Shown: positions 11,216 to 19,997 of the stretch, one piece after another
How positions within the stretch are numbered: the stretch's first letter is position 1
Layout of the letters: the number at the start of each line of letters is the position of its first letter
From: G965215045 sp965215045
Lineage (GTDB): Bacteria; Pseudomonadota; Gammaproteobacteria; JABABF01
Direction of reading: 5' to 3'
DNA: 64,000 nucleotides
Assembly (NCBI GenBank): GCA_965215045.1
Contig: OZ244031.1
Span: forward strand, 868,001 to 932,000
Program-made: the position numbers and the translations under genes
Notes under the pieces: generated by a model
The model's database searches: none
What the model was told of the DNA's origin: nothing
Seen by the model: the letters and a program-made list of their open reading frames with translations, nothing else

Positions 11216-12571
11216 CTATTTTAGCGCGCCGGGCAGCCAGGTTGCGAGCAGCGGCCATTGTGCGAGCAACAACAGCAACAACAGCTGGATGCCGACGAAA
11301 GGCAACACGCCGCGGTACAGTGCCGCCGTGCCAAGTTCCGGCGGGGCGACGCCGCGCAGGTAAAACAATGCGAAGCCAAAGGGCGGGGTGAGAAAACTGG
11401 TCTGCAGGTTGACGGCGATCATGACCCCGAGCCACACCGGGTCCGCCCCCATCATGAGCAGCACCGGCGCGACAATCGGCGTCACGACGAAAGTGATCTC
11501 GATGAAATCCAGGACAAAGCCCAGCAAGAACATCACCACCATCACCGCCACCATGGCACCGGTCAGGCCGCCGGGCAGGCTTGCAAACCACTGCTGCACC
11601 AGTTCGTCGCCGCCGAAGCCGCGAAAGACCAGGGAGAACACGGTCGCTGCGATCATGATCAGGAATACCATGCAGCTGATCTCCAGCGTGGTGCGCCCCA
11701 CCTCCTGCACGACCCGCCGCTGCAGACGCCCGTTGCCGGCGGCGAGCAGGGCGGCACCCAGCGCGCCGACGCCCGCGGCCTCGGTCGGTGTGGCGATGCC
11801 GGCCAGGATCGAGCCCAGCACGGTGATGATCAGGAGCAGGGGCGGCGCAAGACGCAGCAACAACCGGCCCGGGTGCAGGTCCCGCCCCTCTGCTGCGCCA
11901 CCCCCCGCCTGCGGCCGGAAACTGAAGTAAAGAAGAATGTACGCGGCGTACAACAGCACCAGCAACAGGCCCGGCAGCAGGGCACCCATGAACAGCTCAC
12001 CGACGGAGACGGTCCTGGGACTGAAAATGCCCTGTTGCAGCTGCGCCTGCTGGTAGGCACCGGAGAGCACATCACCCAGCAGCACCAGGGCGATGGAGGG
12101 CGGAATAATCTGGCCCAGGGTGCCGACGGCGCAGATGCTCCCGGCACTGACCGGGGGACTGTATCCCTGGCGCATCAGGGCCGGCAGGGCCAGCAGGCCC
12201 ATCGTGACCACGGTGGCGCCGATGATGCCGGTGCTGGCGGCGAGCAGGGCACCAACGGCCACCACCGCCAGCAAACCGCCCCCCGGCAAGCGCCGGAACA
12301 GGACGCCCAAGTCTTGCAACAGGGTTTCGGCGACCCGCGATTGCTGCAGCATCACGCCCATGAACACGAACAGCGGCACGGCGATCAGGGTGGTATTGTT
12401 CATGATGCCGAAAATGCGGTTCGGAAGTGCCGTGAGCAGGCTGGCGTCAAAATGCCCGCCCGGGATGCCCGCCAGGGCGGCCAACAAGGAGATGCCGGCC
12501 AGCGTCAACGCCACCGGGTAGCCGCACAGGAGCGCGATAAAAACCGCGAGAAAAAGAAGAAAAATCGCCAT
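11216..12571 (-). CDS. TRAP transporter large permease, DctM family
   Basis: The large membrane subunit of a TRAP transporter, about 451 residues with roughly a dozen hydrophobic segments. It carries the solute using the sodium gradient after delivery by the periplasmic receptor. Typical DctM elements are the N-terminal FLLFLAVFIALLCGYPVA, the SAGSICAVGTLGQIIPPSIALVL region and PTEAAGVGALGA. The start chosen (MAIFLLF) is the first that gives a membrane helix at once; 22 extra residues upstream are polar and unlike the family. It lies 13 bases after dctQ. Its partners in binding are most likely the two lipoproteins encoded convergently at 8.4-10.7 kb. Confidence 0.93.
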   Translation of the reverse strand: MAIFLLFLAVFIALLCGYPVALTLAGISLLAALAGIPGGHFDASLLTALPNRIFGIMNNTTLIAVPLFVFMGVMLQQSRVAETLLQDLGVLFRRLPGGGLLAVVAVGALLAASTGIIGATVVTMGLLALPALMRQGYSPPVSAGSICAVGTLGQIIPPSIALVLLGDVLSGAYQQAQLQQGIFSPRTVSVGELFMGALLPGLLLVLLYAAYILLYFSFRPQAGGGAAEGRDLHPGRLLLRLAPPLLLIITVLGSILAGIATPTEAAGVGALGAALLAAGNGRLQRRVVQEVGRTTLEISCMVFLIMIAATVFSLVFRGFGGDELVQQWFASLPGGLTGAMVAVMVVMFLLGFVLDFIEITFVVTPIVAPVLLMMGADPVWLGVMIAVNLQTSFLTPPFGFALFYLRGVAPPELGTAALYRGVLPFVGIQLLLLLLLAQWPLLATWLPGALK

Positions 12572-12584
12572 GGGAAGCCGCGGT

Positions 12585-13082
12585 TCAGGACTGCGGCGGC
12601 GTGCGCAACACCGCGCCACAGCGCAGGGCATCGGCAATGCCCTGCAACAGCAGGCTCAGGGCCAGCAGCGGGATCATGCTTTTAAAAAGAAATACCGCGG
12701 GAATGCCGCCGGCTTCCGGCGAACGTTCCAGGATTACCCAGGACTGCAGCACGTAATCCAGGGAACTCCACAGCAGGTAAGCGCATACCGGTGCGAGAAA
12801 ACACACGGTACCCAGCAGGTTCACCCAAGCCTGCCCCCTAGGGGAAAAGCGCCGGTAGAAGATATCGACCCGCACGTGGGCCCCCCGTTGCAAGGCGTAC
12901 GCCGAACCCAGCATGAAGATCGCACCGTGCATGTACGTGATCGCCTCCTGCAGGGCGACGATGCCGATATCAAAACCGTAGCGCAGTGCCACCACCGCAC
13001 AAGTCGCCAGGACCATGAGGGCGGCGCACCCGCTCACCGCCCGGCCCAGTGCCGCCACCGGGGCTTCCAGGCGGGCGATCAT
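12585..13082 (-). CDS. TRAP transporter small permease, DctQ family
   Basis: The small four-helix membrane subunit of the TRAP transporter. Residues after the start (MIARLEAPVAALGR) lead into the first helix, followed by the ALQEAITYMHGAIFMLGSAY segment and HVRVDIFYRRFSPRG, which are hallmarks of DctQ. An upstream in-frame ATG at 13127 would add 15 residues; the nearer one at 13082 matches the family better. First gene of the dctQ-dctM-yciA set, divergent from yaaA. Confidence 0.9.
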   Translation of the reverse strand: MIARLEAPVAALGRAVSGCAALMVLATCAVVALRYGFDIGIVALQEAITYMHGAIFMLGSAYALQRGAHVRVDIFYRRFSPRGQAWVNLLGTVCFLAPVCAYLLWSSLDYVLQSWVILERSPEAGGIPAVFLFKSMIPLLALSLLLQGIADALRCGAVLRTPPQS

Positions 13083-13137
13083 GCGGGTATTCACAGGGCA
13101 GTTGTACATCCGGTGCACGGGCGACAAAAAGCCGGAT

Positions 13138-13143
13138 TATAAT
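13138..13143 (+). promoter_or_regulatory. Candidate -10 box for yaaA
   Basis: A perfect TATAAT lies 32 bases before the GTG start of yaaA in the divergent gap with dctQ. No convincing -35 is seen at 16-18 bases spacing. Confidence 0.45.
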
Positions 13144-13175
13144 GAGCTGCTGCCGGTTTACAGAAATCACCTGCC

Positions 13176-13958
13176 GTGCTGATCCTGGTCTCCCCCGCAA
13201 AAAAACTGGACTTTAAAGCCCCGCCGCCAATCGCCGAGTACAGTGTGCCGGAATTCCTGGACCAGGCACAGGTGCTGGTGAAGACGGCGCAGGACCTGGA
13301 GCCGGAAGAGCTGTCCTCGCTGATGGGCATCAGCGACCAGCTGGCGATGCTCAATTTTGAACGTTTCCAGCAATGGCACCCGGCCAGGAAGCCGCAAGAT
13401 GACGCGCGGCAGGCCGTGCTGGCGTTCCAGGGCGATGTCTACCAGGGACTGCAGGCGCAGAACTTCAGTGCCGATGATTTTCATTTTGCCCAGCGGCACC
13501 TGCGCATTCTCTCCGGTCTCTACGGGCTGTTGCGTCCCCTGGACCTGATCTGTCCCTACCGCCTGGAGATGGGCCTGGCACTGGCCAATGCGCGCGGGCC
13601 CGATATCTACCGCTTCTGGGGCGAGCGCATCAGTGACGGCATCAATACACAACTCCGGGACGCCGACGAGCCGCCGGTGGTGATCAACCTGGCCTCCCGG
13701 GAGTACTTCAAGGCGGTACAGCCCGAACGTCTGCAGGCCGAAGTGTGGACGCCGGTGTTCAAGGAAAAACGCAATGGCCGCTATCGCATCATCAGTTTTT
13801 CCGCCAAGAAAGCGCGCGGACGCATGAGTGCCTGGCTGATTCAAAACCGGGTGCGCAAGCCCGACAATATCCGGGAATTTAACCAGGACGGCTATCGCTG
13901 GTCCCGCACCCTGTCCTCGGGGCGGGAACTTGTGTTCACACGTGCTCCAAAAGATTGA
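13176..13958 (+). CDS. yaaA: Peroxide stress protein YaaA (DUF328/UPF0246)
   Basis: A 260-residue protein of the YaaA family, which in Escherichia coli lowers free iron and limits oxidative DNA damage during peroxide stress. The family signatures are at the N-terminus (ILVSPAKKLDF), in GDVYQGL, at LSGLYGLLRPLDLI and PYRLEMG, and in NLASREYFKAV. The start is GTG at 13176; the conserved MLILVSPAKK begins exactly there. The gene stands between the TRAP genes (divergent) and the cytochrome oxidase cluster, and may serve the same oxidative-stress setting, which is inference. Confidence 0.94.
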   Translation: MLILVSPAKKLDFKAPPPIAEYSVPEFLDQAQVLVKTAQDLEPEELSSLMGISDQLAMLNFERFQQWHPARKPQDDARQAVLAFQGDVYQGLQAQNFSADDFHFAQRHLRILSGLYGLLRPLDLICPYRLEMGLALANARGPDIYRFWGERISDGINTQLRDADEPPVVINLASREYFKAVQPERLQAEVWTPVFKEKRNGRYRIISFSAKKARGRMSAWLIQNRVRKPDNIREFNQDGYRWSRTLSSGRELVFTRAPKD

Positions 13959-13965
13959 AACGAAT

Positions 13966-13974
13966 TGTTATAAT
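13966..13974 (+). promoter_or_regulatory. Extended -10 promoter of the cytochrome oxidase operon
   Basis: TGTTATAAT, an extended -10 box (TGN plus perfect TATAAT), lies about 120 bases before coxB, just after the yaaA stop codon. Extended -10 promoters can work without a good -35, and none is seen here. The predicted leader is about 110 bases. Confidence 0.6.
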
Positions 13975-14094
13975 GGGCGATGCGCCACGCGGGCCGGGCC
14001 GGGGAAAGCCGGCGGTGCGGGCGGAAAACTTGTTCGTTTTGCCTACGCAACCCGCAGTCTTGTGTCCGCGCGAGTGAGGCGGGAAAAGTACTGA

Positions 14095-15255
14095 ATGCCG
14101 GCTCATCTGAAATCCCTGTTGCAAAAGCTGTTTGCCTGGGCCCTGTGCATGGGTCCGGCGACGGGCTTCGCCGCCGATACCAACGACTACGCGCACGAGC
14201 GCTGGCAGTTGAACATGCCCCGCGGCGTCACGCCGCTCAGCCGGGAAATCTACGACCTGCACATGCTGATCCTGTGGATCTGCGTTGCGATCGGCGTCGT
14301 GGTCTTCGGCATCATGTTCATCTCCATGTACCTGCACCGCAAGTCGCGCGGTGTGCGGCCGGCGCAATTTGAACACAACACCACGCTGGAAATCGTCTGG
14401 ACCCTGGCGGCTTTCCTGATCCTGGTCGCCATGGCCCTGCCCTCCACCCTGACCATGGTGCGGCTCTACGATCACCGGGATGCGGAGCTCGATATCCTGG
14501 TCACCGGTTACCAGTGGAAGTGGAAATACGAATACCTGGGCGAAGACCTGAGTTTTTTCAGTTCGCTGCTCACACCGATGGACGAAGTGCAAAACGAGAT
14601 GCCCAAGGGCGAGTACTACCTGCTGGACGTCGACGAACCGCTGGTGCTCCCGGTCGATAAAAAGGTCCGTTTCTTGATCACCGCGGCTGACGTGCTGCAC
14701 TCCTGGTGGGTGCCGGCCCTGGCAGTTAAACAGGACGCGGTCCCGGGTTTCATCAACGAGGCCTGGGCGGTGATTGAACAGGAGGGCGTCTACCGCGGGC
14801 AATGCGCCGAGCTGTGCGGCAGGGATCACGGTTTCATGCCCATCGTCGTGCACGCCACCAACGAGGCACAATACCGGGACTGGCTGGCCGAACGCAAGGA
14901 AGCGGCGGCGCGCGAGCGGGCACTGCGCGACACGGTGTTCACCAAGGCGCAATTAATGGAACGCGGCGAACGGGTATACGCCAAGAATTGCGTCGCCTGT
15001 CACCTGCCCAACGGTGCCGGCGTTCCCGGTGTCTTTCCCTCGCTGCTCAAGGGTTCGATGGCGACCGGGCCGCTGCAAGAGCACCTGGATTCGGTGGTCA
15101 ACGGTGTCGCCGGCACGGCGATGGCCGCCTTCGGGGCACAGCTGAGCGAGGCGGATATCGCCGCCGTGGTCACTTACGAACGCAATGCCTGGGGCAATGA
15201 TACGGGGGACCTTGTGCAACCCATCGACGTGGTCCGCTTTCAGCAGGGCCAGTAA
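14095..15255 (+). CDS. ctaC: Cytochrome c oxidase subunit II with C-terminal cytochrome c domain
   Basis: Takes electrons from cytochrome c and passes them through the CuA centre to subunit I. After a signal peptide there are two membrane hairpin helices, then the periplasmic cupredoxin domain with the CuA ligands (DVLHSWW and CAELCGRDHGFM). A cytochrome c domain with CVACH is fused at the C-terminus, making this a caa3-type subunit II of 386 residues. It is the first gene of the oxidase operon, 14 bases before ctaD. The extra heme domain gives a built-in electron entry from the neighbouring soluble c-type cytochromes or the bc1 complex. Confidence 0.97.
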   Translation: MPAHLKSLLQKLFAWALCMGPATGFAADTNDYAHERWQLNMPRGVTPLSREIYDLHMLILWICVAIGVVVFGIMFISMYLHRKSRGVRPAQFEHNTTLEIVWTLAAFLILVAMALPSTLTMVRLYDHRDAELDILVTGYQWKWKYEYLGEDLSFFSSLLTPMDEVQNEMPKGEYYLLDVDEPLVLPVDKKVRFLITAADVLHSWWVPALAVKQDAVPGFINEAWAVIEQEGVYRGQCAELCGRDHGFMPIVVHATNEAQYRDWLAERKEAAARERALRDTVFTKAQLMERGERVYAKNCVACHLPNGAGVPGVFPSLLKGSMATGPLQEHLDSVVNGVAGTAMAAFGAQLSEADIAAVVTYERNAWGNDTGDLVQPIDVVRFQQGQ

Positions 15256-15269
15256 CGGGAGAAAAATCC

Positions 15270-16844
15270 ATGAGTAGCGACCATCACGGACCTCAACGTT
15301 CCGGCATCCGCCGCTGGCTGTACACCACCAACCACAAGGACATCGGCACCCTGTACCTGTGGCTCAGCTTCATCATGTTCATGGTCGGCGGGGCCATGGC
15401 GCTGGTGATTCGCTCCGAATTGTTTCAACCGGGCCTGCAGTTGATGGAGCCGGCGTTCTTCAACCAGATGATCACCATGCACGGCCTGATCATGTTGTTT
15501 GGCGCGGTGATGCCGGCCTTTGTCGGACTCGCCAACTGGATGGTGCCGATGATGATCGGCGCCCCGGACATGGCCCTGCCCAGGCTGAACAACTGGAGCT
15601 TCTGGATCCTGCCGTTCGCCTTCACACTGCTGATCTCCACCTTGTTCATGGAGGGCGGCGGACCGAATTTCGGCTGGACTTTCTACGCCCCCCTGTCGAC
15701 CACGTACGCACCGCCCAGCGTCACCTTCTTTATCTTTTCCATCCACGTCCTGGGCATGTCTTCCATCCTGGGTGCCATCAATATCATCGCCACTATTTTT
15801 AACCTGCGCGCCCCGGGCATGGGTCTCATGCAAATGCCGATGTTCGTCTGGAGCTGGCTGATCACCGCTTTCCTGCTGATCGCAGTGATGCCGGTGCTGG
15901 CCGGTGCCGTGACCATGATGCTCATGGACATTCACTTCGGCACCAGCTTCTTCAATGCGGCCGGCGGTGGAGACCCGGTGCTGTTCCAGCACGTGTTCTG
16001 GTTTTTCGGCCATCCCGAGGTCTACATCATCATCCTGCCGGCCTTTGGCATCATCTCCTCCGTGATCCCGGCCTTCGCCCGCAAACCGCTGTTCGGCTAT
16101 GTCTCCATGGTCTATGCCACCGTCTCCATCGCACTGCTGTCCTTCATCGTCTGGGCACATCACATGTTCACGGTGGGCATGCCGCTGATCGGGGAATTGT
16201 TCTTCATGTACACCACCATGCTGATCGCCGTGCCCACCGGCGTCAAGGTGTTTAACTGGGTGACCACCATGTGGCGCGGGGCGATGAGCTTCGAGACCCC
16301 CATGCTGTTTGCGATCGCCTTTGTCATCCTGTTTTCCATCGGCGGTTTTTCCGGCCTGATGCTGGCCATTGCACCGGCGGATTTTCAATACCACGACACC
16401 TACTTCGTGGTCGCACATTTCCACTACGTGCTGGTGCCGGGCTCGGTGTTCGGCATCCTCGCCGGGGTCTATTACTGGCTGCCCAAGTGGTGCGGGCGCA
16501 TGTATAACGAACCGCTGGGCCAGGTGCATTTCTGGCTGTCCTTCATCGGCCTCAACCTGAGTTTCTTCCCGATGCACTTCGTGGGTCTGGCGGGAATGCC
16601 CCGGCGGATCCCGGACTACGCCCTGCAATTCACTGACTTCAACATGATCTCCACCGTCGGTGCCTACCTGTTCGGCTTCGCACAACTGGTGTTTTTCTAC
16701 AACCTGCTGCACACCATCGCCGCCGGGCGCAAGGCGCGCGACGGGGCGATCTGGGAAGGTTCCAAGGGTTTCGAGTGGACCCTGCCATCGCCGCCGCCGT
16801 ACCATACCTTCAGCACCCCGCCCAACATGAGCCTGATCCGATGA
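15270..16844 (+). CDS. ctaD: Cytochrome c oxidase subunit I
   Basis: The catalytic heme-copper subunit that reduces oxygen to water and pumps protons, 524 residues with twelve membrane helices. Seen are the heme a ligand region (TMHGLIMLFG), the CuB His with cross-linked Tyr and the D-channel Glu (GHPEVYI), WAHHMFT, and the two heme ligands in HFHYVL. These mark a type A1 oxidase. Its stop codon overlaps the start of ctaG (ATGA), so the assembly factor is translationally coupled. Confidence 0.98.
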   Translation: MSSDHHGPQRSGIRRWLYTTNHKDIGTLYLWLSFIMFMVGGAMALVIRSELFQPGLQLMEPAFFNQMITMHGLIMLFGAVMPAFVGLANWMVPMMIGAPDMALPRLNNWSFWILPFAFTLLISTLFMEGGGPNFGWTFYAPLSTTYAPPSVTFFIFSIHVLGMSSILGAINIIATIFNLRAPGMGLMQMPMFVWSWLITAFLLIAVMPVLAGAVTMMLMDIHFGTSFFNAAGGGDPVLFQHVFWFFGHPEVYIIILPAFGIISSVIPAFARKPLFGYVSMVYATVSIALLSFIVWAHHMFTVGMPLIGELFFMYTTMLIAVPTGVKVFNWVTTMWRGAMSFETPMLFAIAFVILFSIGGFSGLMLAIAPADFQYHDTYFVVAHFHYVLVPGSVFGILAGVYYWLPKWCGRMYNEPLGQVHFWLSFIGLNLSFFPMHFVGLAGMPRRIPDYALQFTDFNMISTVGAYLFGFAQLVFFYNLLHTIAAGRKARDGAIWEGSKGFEWTLPSPPPYHTFSTPPNMSLIR

Positions 16845-17407
16845 ACGAGCGCAATGTCAATGTCAATCACTGGCGACTGGTGCGCCGCCTGGGCCTGGTG
16901 GCGGTACTGATGTTCGGTTTCGGCTTTGCCCTGGTGCCGCTGTACGACGTGTTCTGCGAGATCACCGGTCTGAACGGCAAGACCTCGAATGTCCCGCACC
17001 AACTGCGCACCGACCAGCAGCCCGAGCTGGAACGCCAGGTGCGGGTGCAATTCATCGCCACTAACAATGAGAGCGTATCCTGGGAATTCCGCCCGCAGCA
17101 CACTGCACTCAAGGTGCATCCCGGGCAGTCGGTGCAGACTTTTTACTATGCCCGCAACACCGCCGGACGCGACATGACCGTGCAGGCGGTACCCAGCGTC
17201 TCCCCCGGGCTCGCCGCCGGTTTTTTCAACAAGATGGAATGCTTCTGCTTCGAACGCCAGACTCTGAAAACGGGCGAAGAGCGGGAGATGCCGCTGCGTT
17301 TTGTCGTCTCCCCGGAGCTGCCCGAAGATATGCGCACGGTCACCCTGTCCTACACGCTGTTTGACGTCAGCGTCCTGGGGGGCGGGACGCAAAACACCGT
17401 GAACTGA
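16841..17407 (+). CDS. ctaG: Cytochrome c oxidase assembly protein CtaG/Cox11
   Basis: Delivers copper to the CuB site of subunit I. It has one N-terminal membrane helix (residues 14-33) and a periplasmic immunoglobulin-like domain carrying the copper-binding pair in ECFCF (Cys134, Cys136). Length is 188 residues. The start at 16841 overlaps the ctaD stop by 4 bases. Confidence 0.96.
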   Translation: MNERNVNVNHWRLVRRLGLVAVLMFGFGFALVPLYDVFCEITGLNGKTSNVPHQLRTDQQPELERQVRVQFIATNNESVSWEFRPQHTALKVHPGQSVQTFYYARNTAGRDMTVQAVPSVSPGLAAGFFNKMECFCFERQTLKTGEEREMPLRFVVSPELPEDMRTVTLSYTLFDVSVLGGGTQNTVN

Positions 17408-17408
17408 A

Positions 17409-18389
17409 ATGGAAGAGAAAAGTCTCATGAGAGAGAGAGACCGGGAATCCCTGATGCCCTATTACGTGCCACCGTCGAGTCGCCTGCCGATCCTGGCCAC
17501 GATCGCCCTGTTCTGCTCGGTTTTCGGTGCCGCCACCATTCTCCGGCACCTGCAGGCCGGTACGCAGCAGGGTTTCGGCCCGTGGCTGCTGCTGGGCGGC
17601 CTGGGTCTGTTCGCCCTGGTCCTGTTCCAGTGGTTCTCCAAGGCCCTGCGCGAAAACCTCATGGGCAGGCACAGCCCGAGGATGAAAAACTCCTACGTCC
17701 TGGGAATGATCTGGTTTATTTTCTCCGAGGTCATGTTCTTTTTCGGTTTCTTTTTCGCACTGTTTTATGTGCGCATTTTTGCCGGCCCCTGGCTCGGAGA
17801 CGTGGAGAGCAACACCAACGCGGTACTGTGGCAGGGTTTTGAATTCCAGTGGCCGCCGATACAAACGCCGCAGGAAGCCGTCGGCGGAGTGGCGGACCAG
17901 TACCCGGCGAATACCGGGGAATTCTTTGCCCCGCACAAGAGCATGGCCTTCCCCGGCTGGCAAAACCTGGGGCACTGGCTACCGCTGTGGAACACGGTGA
18001 CCCTGTTGTCCTCCAGTTTCACCGTGCACCTGGCACACCTGGGTCTCAAGGCGGGACGGCGCGGACAGCTGAACTTCTGGCTGGCGGTCACCGTCCTGCT
18101 GGGCATCCTGTTCCTGTTCTTGCAATACCAGGAATACCACGAGGCCTACACCGAGTACGGGCTGACCCTGCGCTCCGGTGCCTACGGTGCCACGTTTTTC
18201 ATGCTCACCGGTTTTCACGGCTTTCACGTCTGCCTGGGTGCTTTTATCCTGCTGGTGATGTGGCTGCGCGCCGTGAAGGCCGGGCATTTCAGCCCCGAAG
18301 ACCACTTCGGTTTCGAAGCGGCCTCATGGTACTGGCACTTTGTCGATGTCGTGTGGGTCTGCTTATTCCTGTTCGTCTACATCCTGTGA
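17409..18389 (+). CDS. ctaE: Cytochrome c oxidase subunit III
   Basis: The seven-helix subunit III that stabilises the oxidase core. Family motifs are SEVMFFFGFFFALFY and the C-terminal HFVDVVWVCLFLFVYIL. At 326 residues it is longer than mitochondrial subunit III: about 60 residues between helices 3 and 4 (GPWLGDVESNTN to AFPGWQNLG) form the insertion common in gammaproteobacterial versions. It begins 1 base after ctaG. The last 27 bases overlap the convergent DUF2909 gene. Confidence 0.96.
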   Translation: MEEKSLMRERDRESLMPYYVPPSSRLPILATIALFCSVFGAATILRHLQAGTQQGFGPWLLLGGLGLFALVLFQWFSKALRENLMGRHSPRMKNSYVLGMIWFIFSEVMFFFGFFFALFYVRIFAGPWLGDVESNTNAVLWQGFEFQWPPIQTPQEAVGGVADQYPANTGEFFAPHKSMAFPGWQNLGHWLPLWNTVTLLSSSFTVHLAHLGLKAGRRGQLNFWLAVTVLLGILFLFLQYQEYHEAYTEYGLTLRSGAYGATFFMLTGFHGFHVCLGAFILLVMWLRAVKAGHFSPEDHFGFEAASWYWHFVDVVWVCLFLFVYIL

Positions 18390-18614
18390 CACGGCGCGCT
18401 GTAGATCCCAGGGGGCGCGGGAACCGAGTTGACCCGACCAGAGCCCGTAGGCCAGCAGGATCATCAGGGCGGCGGCCAGCACCAGGCGCGTCCCCAGGGA
18501 ATACAGCGTGCGCCGGGTGCGTCCCCGGTCGATAAACAGGAACACCAGGCCGCTGCCCAGGCTGATAAGCAGGGCGAGCAACAGCACCAGAATGCCGATC
18601 TTAATCCAAGTCAT
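18363..18614 (-). CDS. DUF2909 twin-helix membrane protein
   Basis: An 83-residue protein with two membrane helices (about residues 4-26 and 43-62) separated by a basic loop (DRGRTRRTLY). Proteins of this family sit inside aa3 oxidase clusters of Pseudomonas relatives in the same reversed orientation; their role is not established, though oxidase assembly is a reasonable guess from context. The start is the ATG at 18614 (MTWIKIG); upstream in-frame ATGs lie in sequence shared with the SURF1 leader region. Its 3' end overlaps ctaE on the other strand by 27 bases. Confidence 0.82.
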   Translation of the reverse strand: MTWIKIGILVLLLALLISLGSGLVFLFIDRGRTRRTLYSLGTRLVLAAALMILLAYGLWSGQLGSRAPWDLQRAVSQDVDEQE

Positions 18615-18690
18615 CTGCAGCGGGAACCCGGTCTTCGATTTCGCAGTATAGACGCATCCCGGTTCCGCCCACTGGAATACCGCCATTCCC

Positions 18691-19407
18691 ATGCCCGCCT
18701 CCCGCACGTTTTTTCACCTCGACAGCGCGGGGCTCCTCCTGCTGCTGGCACTGCCCGCGCTGCTGGCGCTGGGTTTCTGGCAGTTGCAGCGCGCCGAAGA
18801 AAAAAGAGAGCTGCAGGAAAAACTCCAGGCCCGCACTGCGGAACCCCCGGTCGATATTCGCCGTCTCGACACCGGGACGGCCGCAGACTGGCATGGACTG
18901 CGCGTGGTACTGCGCGGGCACTACGACAATGAGCGTGTCTGGTACCTGGACAATCGCATGTATCGACGCCAGGTCGGCTTCGAGGCGATCACCCCGTTGC
19001 GACTGTCCGGCGGCATGAGCGTACTGGTCAATCGCGGCTGGCGTGCCGGGGACCCGGCGCGCCGGCGGCTGCCCGGACTGGGCGAAGCGCCCGAAGAACT
19101 GCTGCAATTACAGGGCAGCATTCACCAGCCGCGCAAGAAGATGCTGCTGCTGGCACCCGACCCGCAGACCCGGGCCTGGCCCCGGCTGATCCAGCGCGTG
19201 GACATGGAGCGCATGCGCACCGAGACGGGAGGCGAAGTGTTTCCCTACCTGGTGCGCCTGGACCCCGAGCAGCCGGGCGTCCAGCCCGCCGACTGGAAGA
19301 TGGTGCGCATCGACACCCGGCGGCACACGGGCTATGCGTGGACCTGGTTTTCCCTGGCGGCAGCACTGCTGTTGCTGCAGGGATTGCGCATGCACCAACG
19401 GACATGA
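18691..19407 (+). CDS. SURF1-family cytochrome oxidase biogenesis protein
   Basis: A 238-residue membrane protein with one helix at each end and a periplasmic domain between, the SURF1/Shy1 layout. Motifs include LGFWQLQRAEEK after the first helix, NRMYRRQVGFEAITPL, VLVNRGW and the C-terminal HTGYAWTWFSLAAALL. SURF1 helps to insert heme A into subunit I. It overlaps the next gene by ATGA. Confidence 0.93.
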   Translation: MPASRTFFHLDSAGLLLLLALPALLALGFWQLQRAEEKRELQEKLQARTAEPPVDIRRLDTGTAADWHGLRVVLRGHYDNERVWYLDNRMYRRQVGFEAITPLRLSGGMSVLVNRGWRAGDPARRRLPGLGEAPEELLQLQGSIHQPRKKMLLLAPDPQTRAWPRLIQRVDMERMRTETGGEVFPYLVRLDPEQPGVQPADWKMVRIDTRRHTGYAWTWFSLAAALLLLQGLRMHQRT

Positions 19408-19991
19408 AAGAAAATCCGGGAACCCGGCGCCCCCGGCGTTGGAAACTGTCGCTGACGCTGGTGCTGGGACTGCCGCTGGGCCTGATGCTGCTGGCCTGGT
19501 TGATGTACAAAACCGGGCTCGGCGTCCCGCAGCTCAGACACAATCACGGCATATTGCTCAGTCCGCCGTTCCAGGCCGCCCCGGCCTTGCCGCTGTACGA
19601 GCAGGGCTGGACCCTGTTGCTGCCGGCACCCGGCGTCTGCGCGGAGGACTGCCGGCAGCGCCTGTACCGCACCCGGCAGGTGCACGTGGCACTGGGACGG
19701 GAGGCGTGGCGCCTGCAGCGCCTGCACTGGGCCACCACGAACGCCCCGACCCGGGAAGAGAGCGAATTCCTGCGGCGCGAACATCCGGGAATCCGTGTGC
19801 ATCACCAGGTGCCCGCCCCGGAATGGAGTGCGCAGGTCGGCCGAGACCCGGGCGTGACGGGCCGCTGGGACGACTATTTTTACCTCGTAGACCCGCGGGG
19901 CTTCCTCGTCATGGCGTACAAGAACACGGATTCCGGCGCAGGACTCCTGGAAGATCTGCGTTTCCTGCTCCGGATATCGCGCCGCGGTTGA
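19404..19991 (+). CDS. Membrane-anchored thioredoxin-like protein with CxxxC, oxidase cluster
   Basis: A 195-residue protein with one N-terminal helix (about residues 15-35) and a periplasmic domain. A conserved hypothetical protein occupies this position in Pseudomonas-type oxidase clusters. Two features recall the Sco fold: a CxxxC pair (CAEDC, Cys79 and Cys83) after a hydrophobic strand (WTLLLPAPG), and a late DDYFYLVDPRGFLV segment matching the C-terminal strands of Sco proteins. The His that completes the Sco copper site is not evident there. It could be a reductase or chaperone for CuA assembly; this is inference. It starts inside the SURF1 stop and ends 6 bases before ctaA. Confidence 0.8.
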   Translation: MKENPGTRRPRRWKLSLTLVLGLPLGLMLLAWLMYKTGLGVPQLRHNHGILLSPPFQAAPALPLYEQGWTLLLPAPGVCAEDCRQRLYRTRQVHVALGREAWRLQRLHWATTNAPTREESEFLRREHPGIRVHHQVPAPEWSAQVGRDPGVTGRWDDYFYLVDPRGFLVMAYKNTDSGAGLLEDLRFLLRISRRG

Positions 19992-19997
19992 CACATC

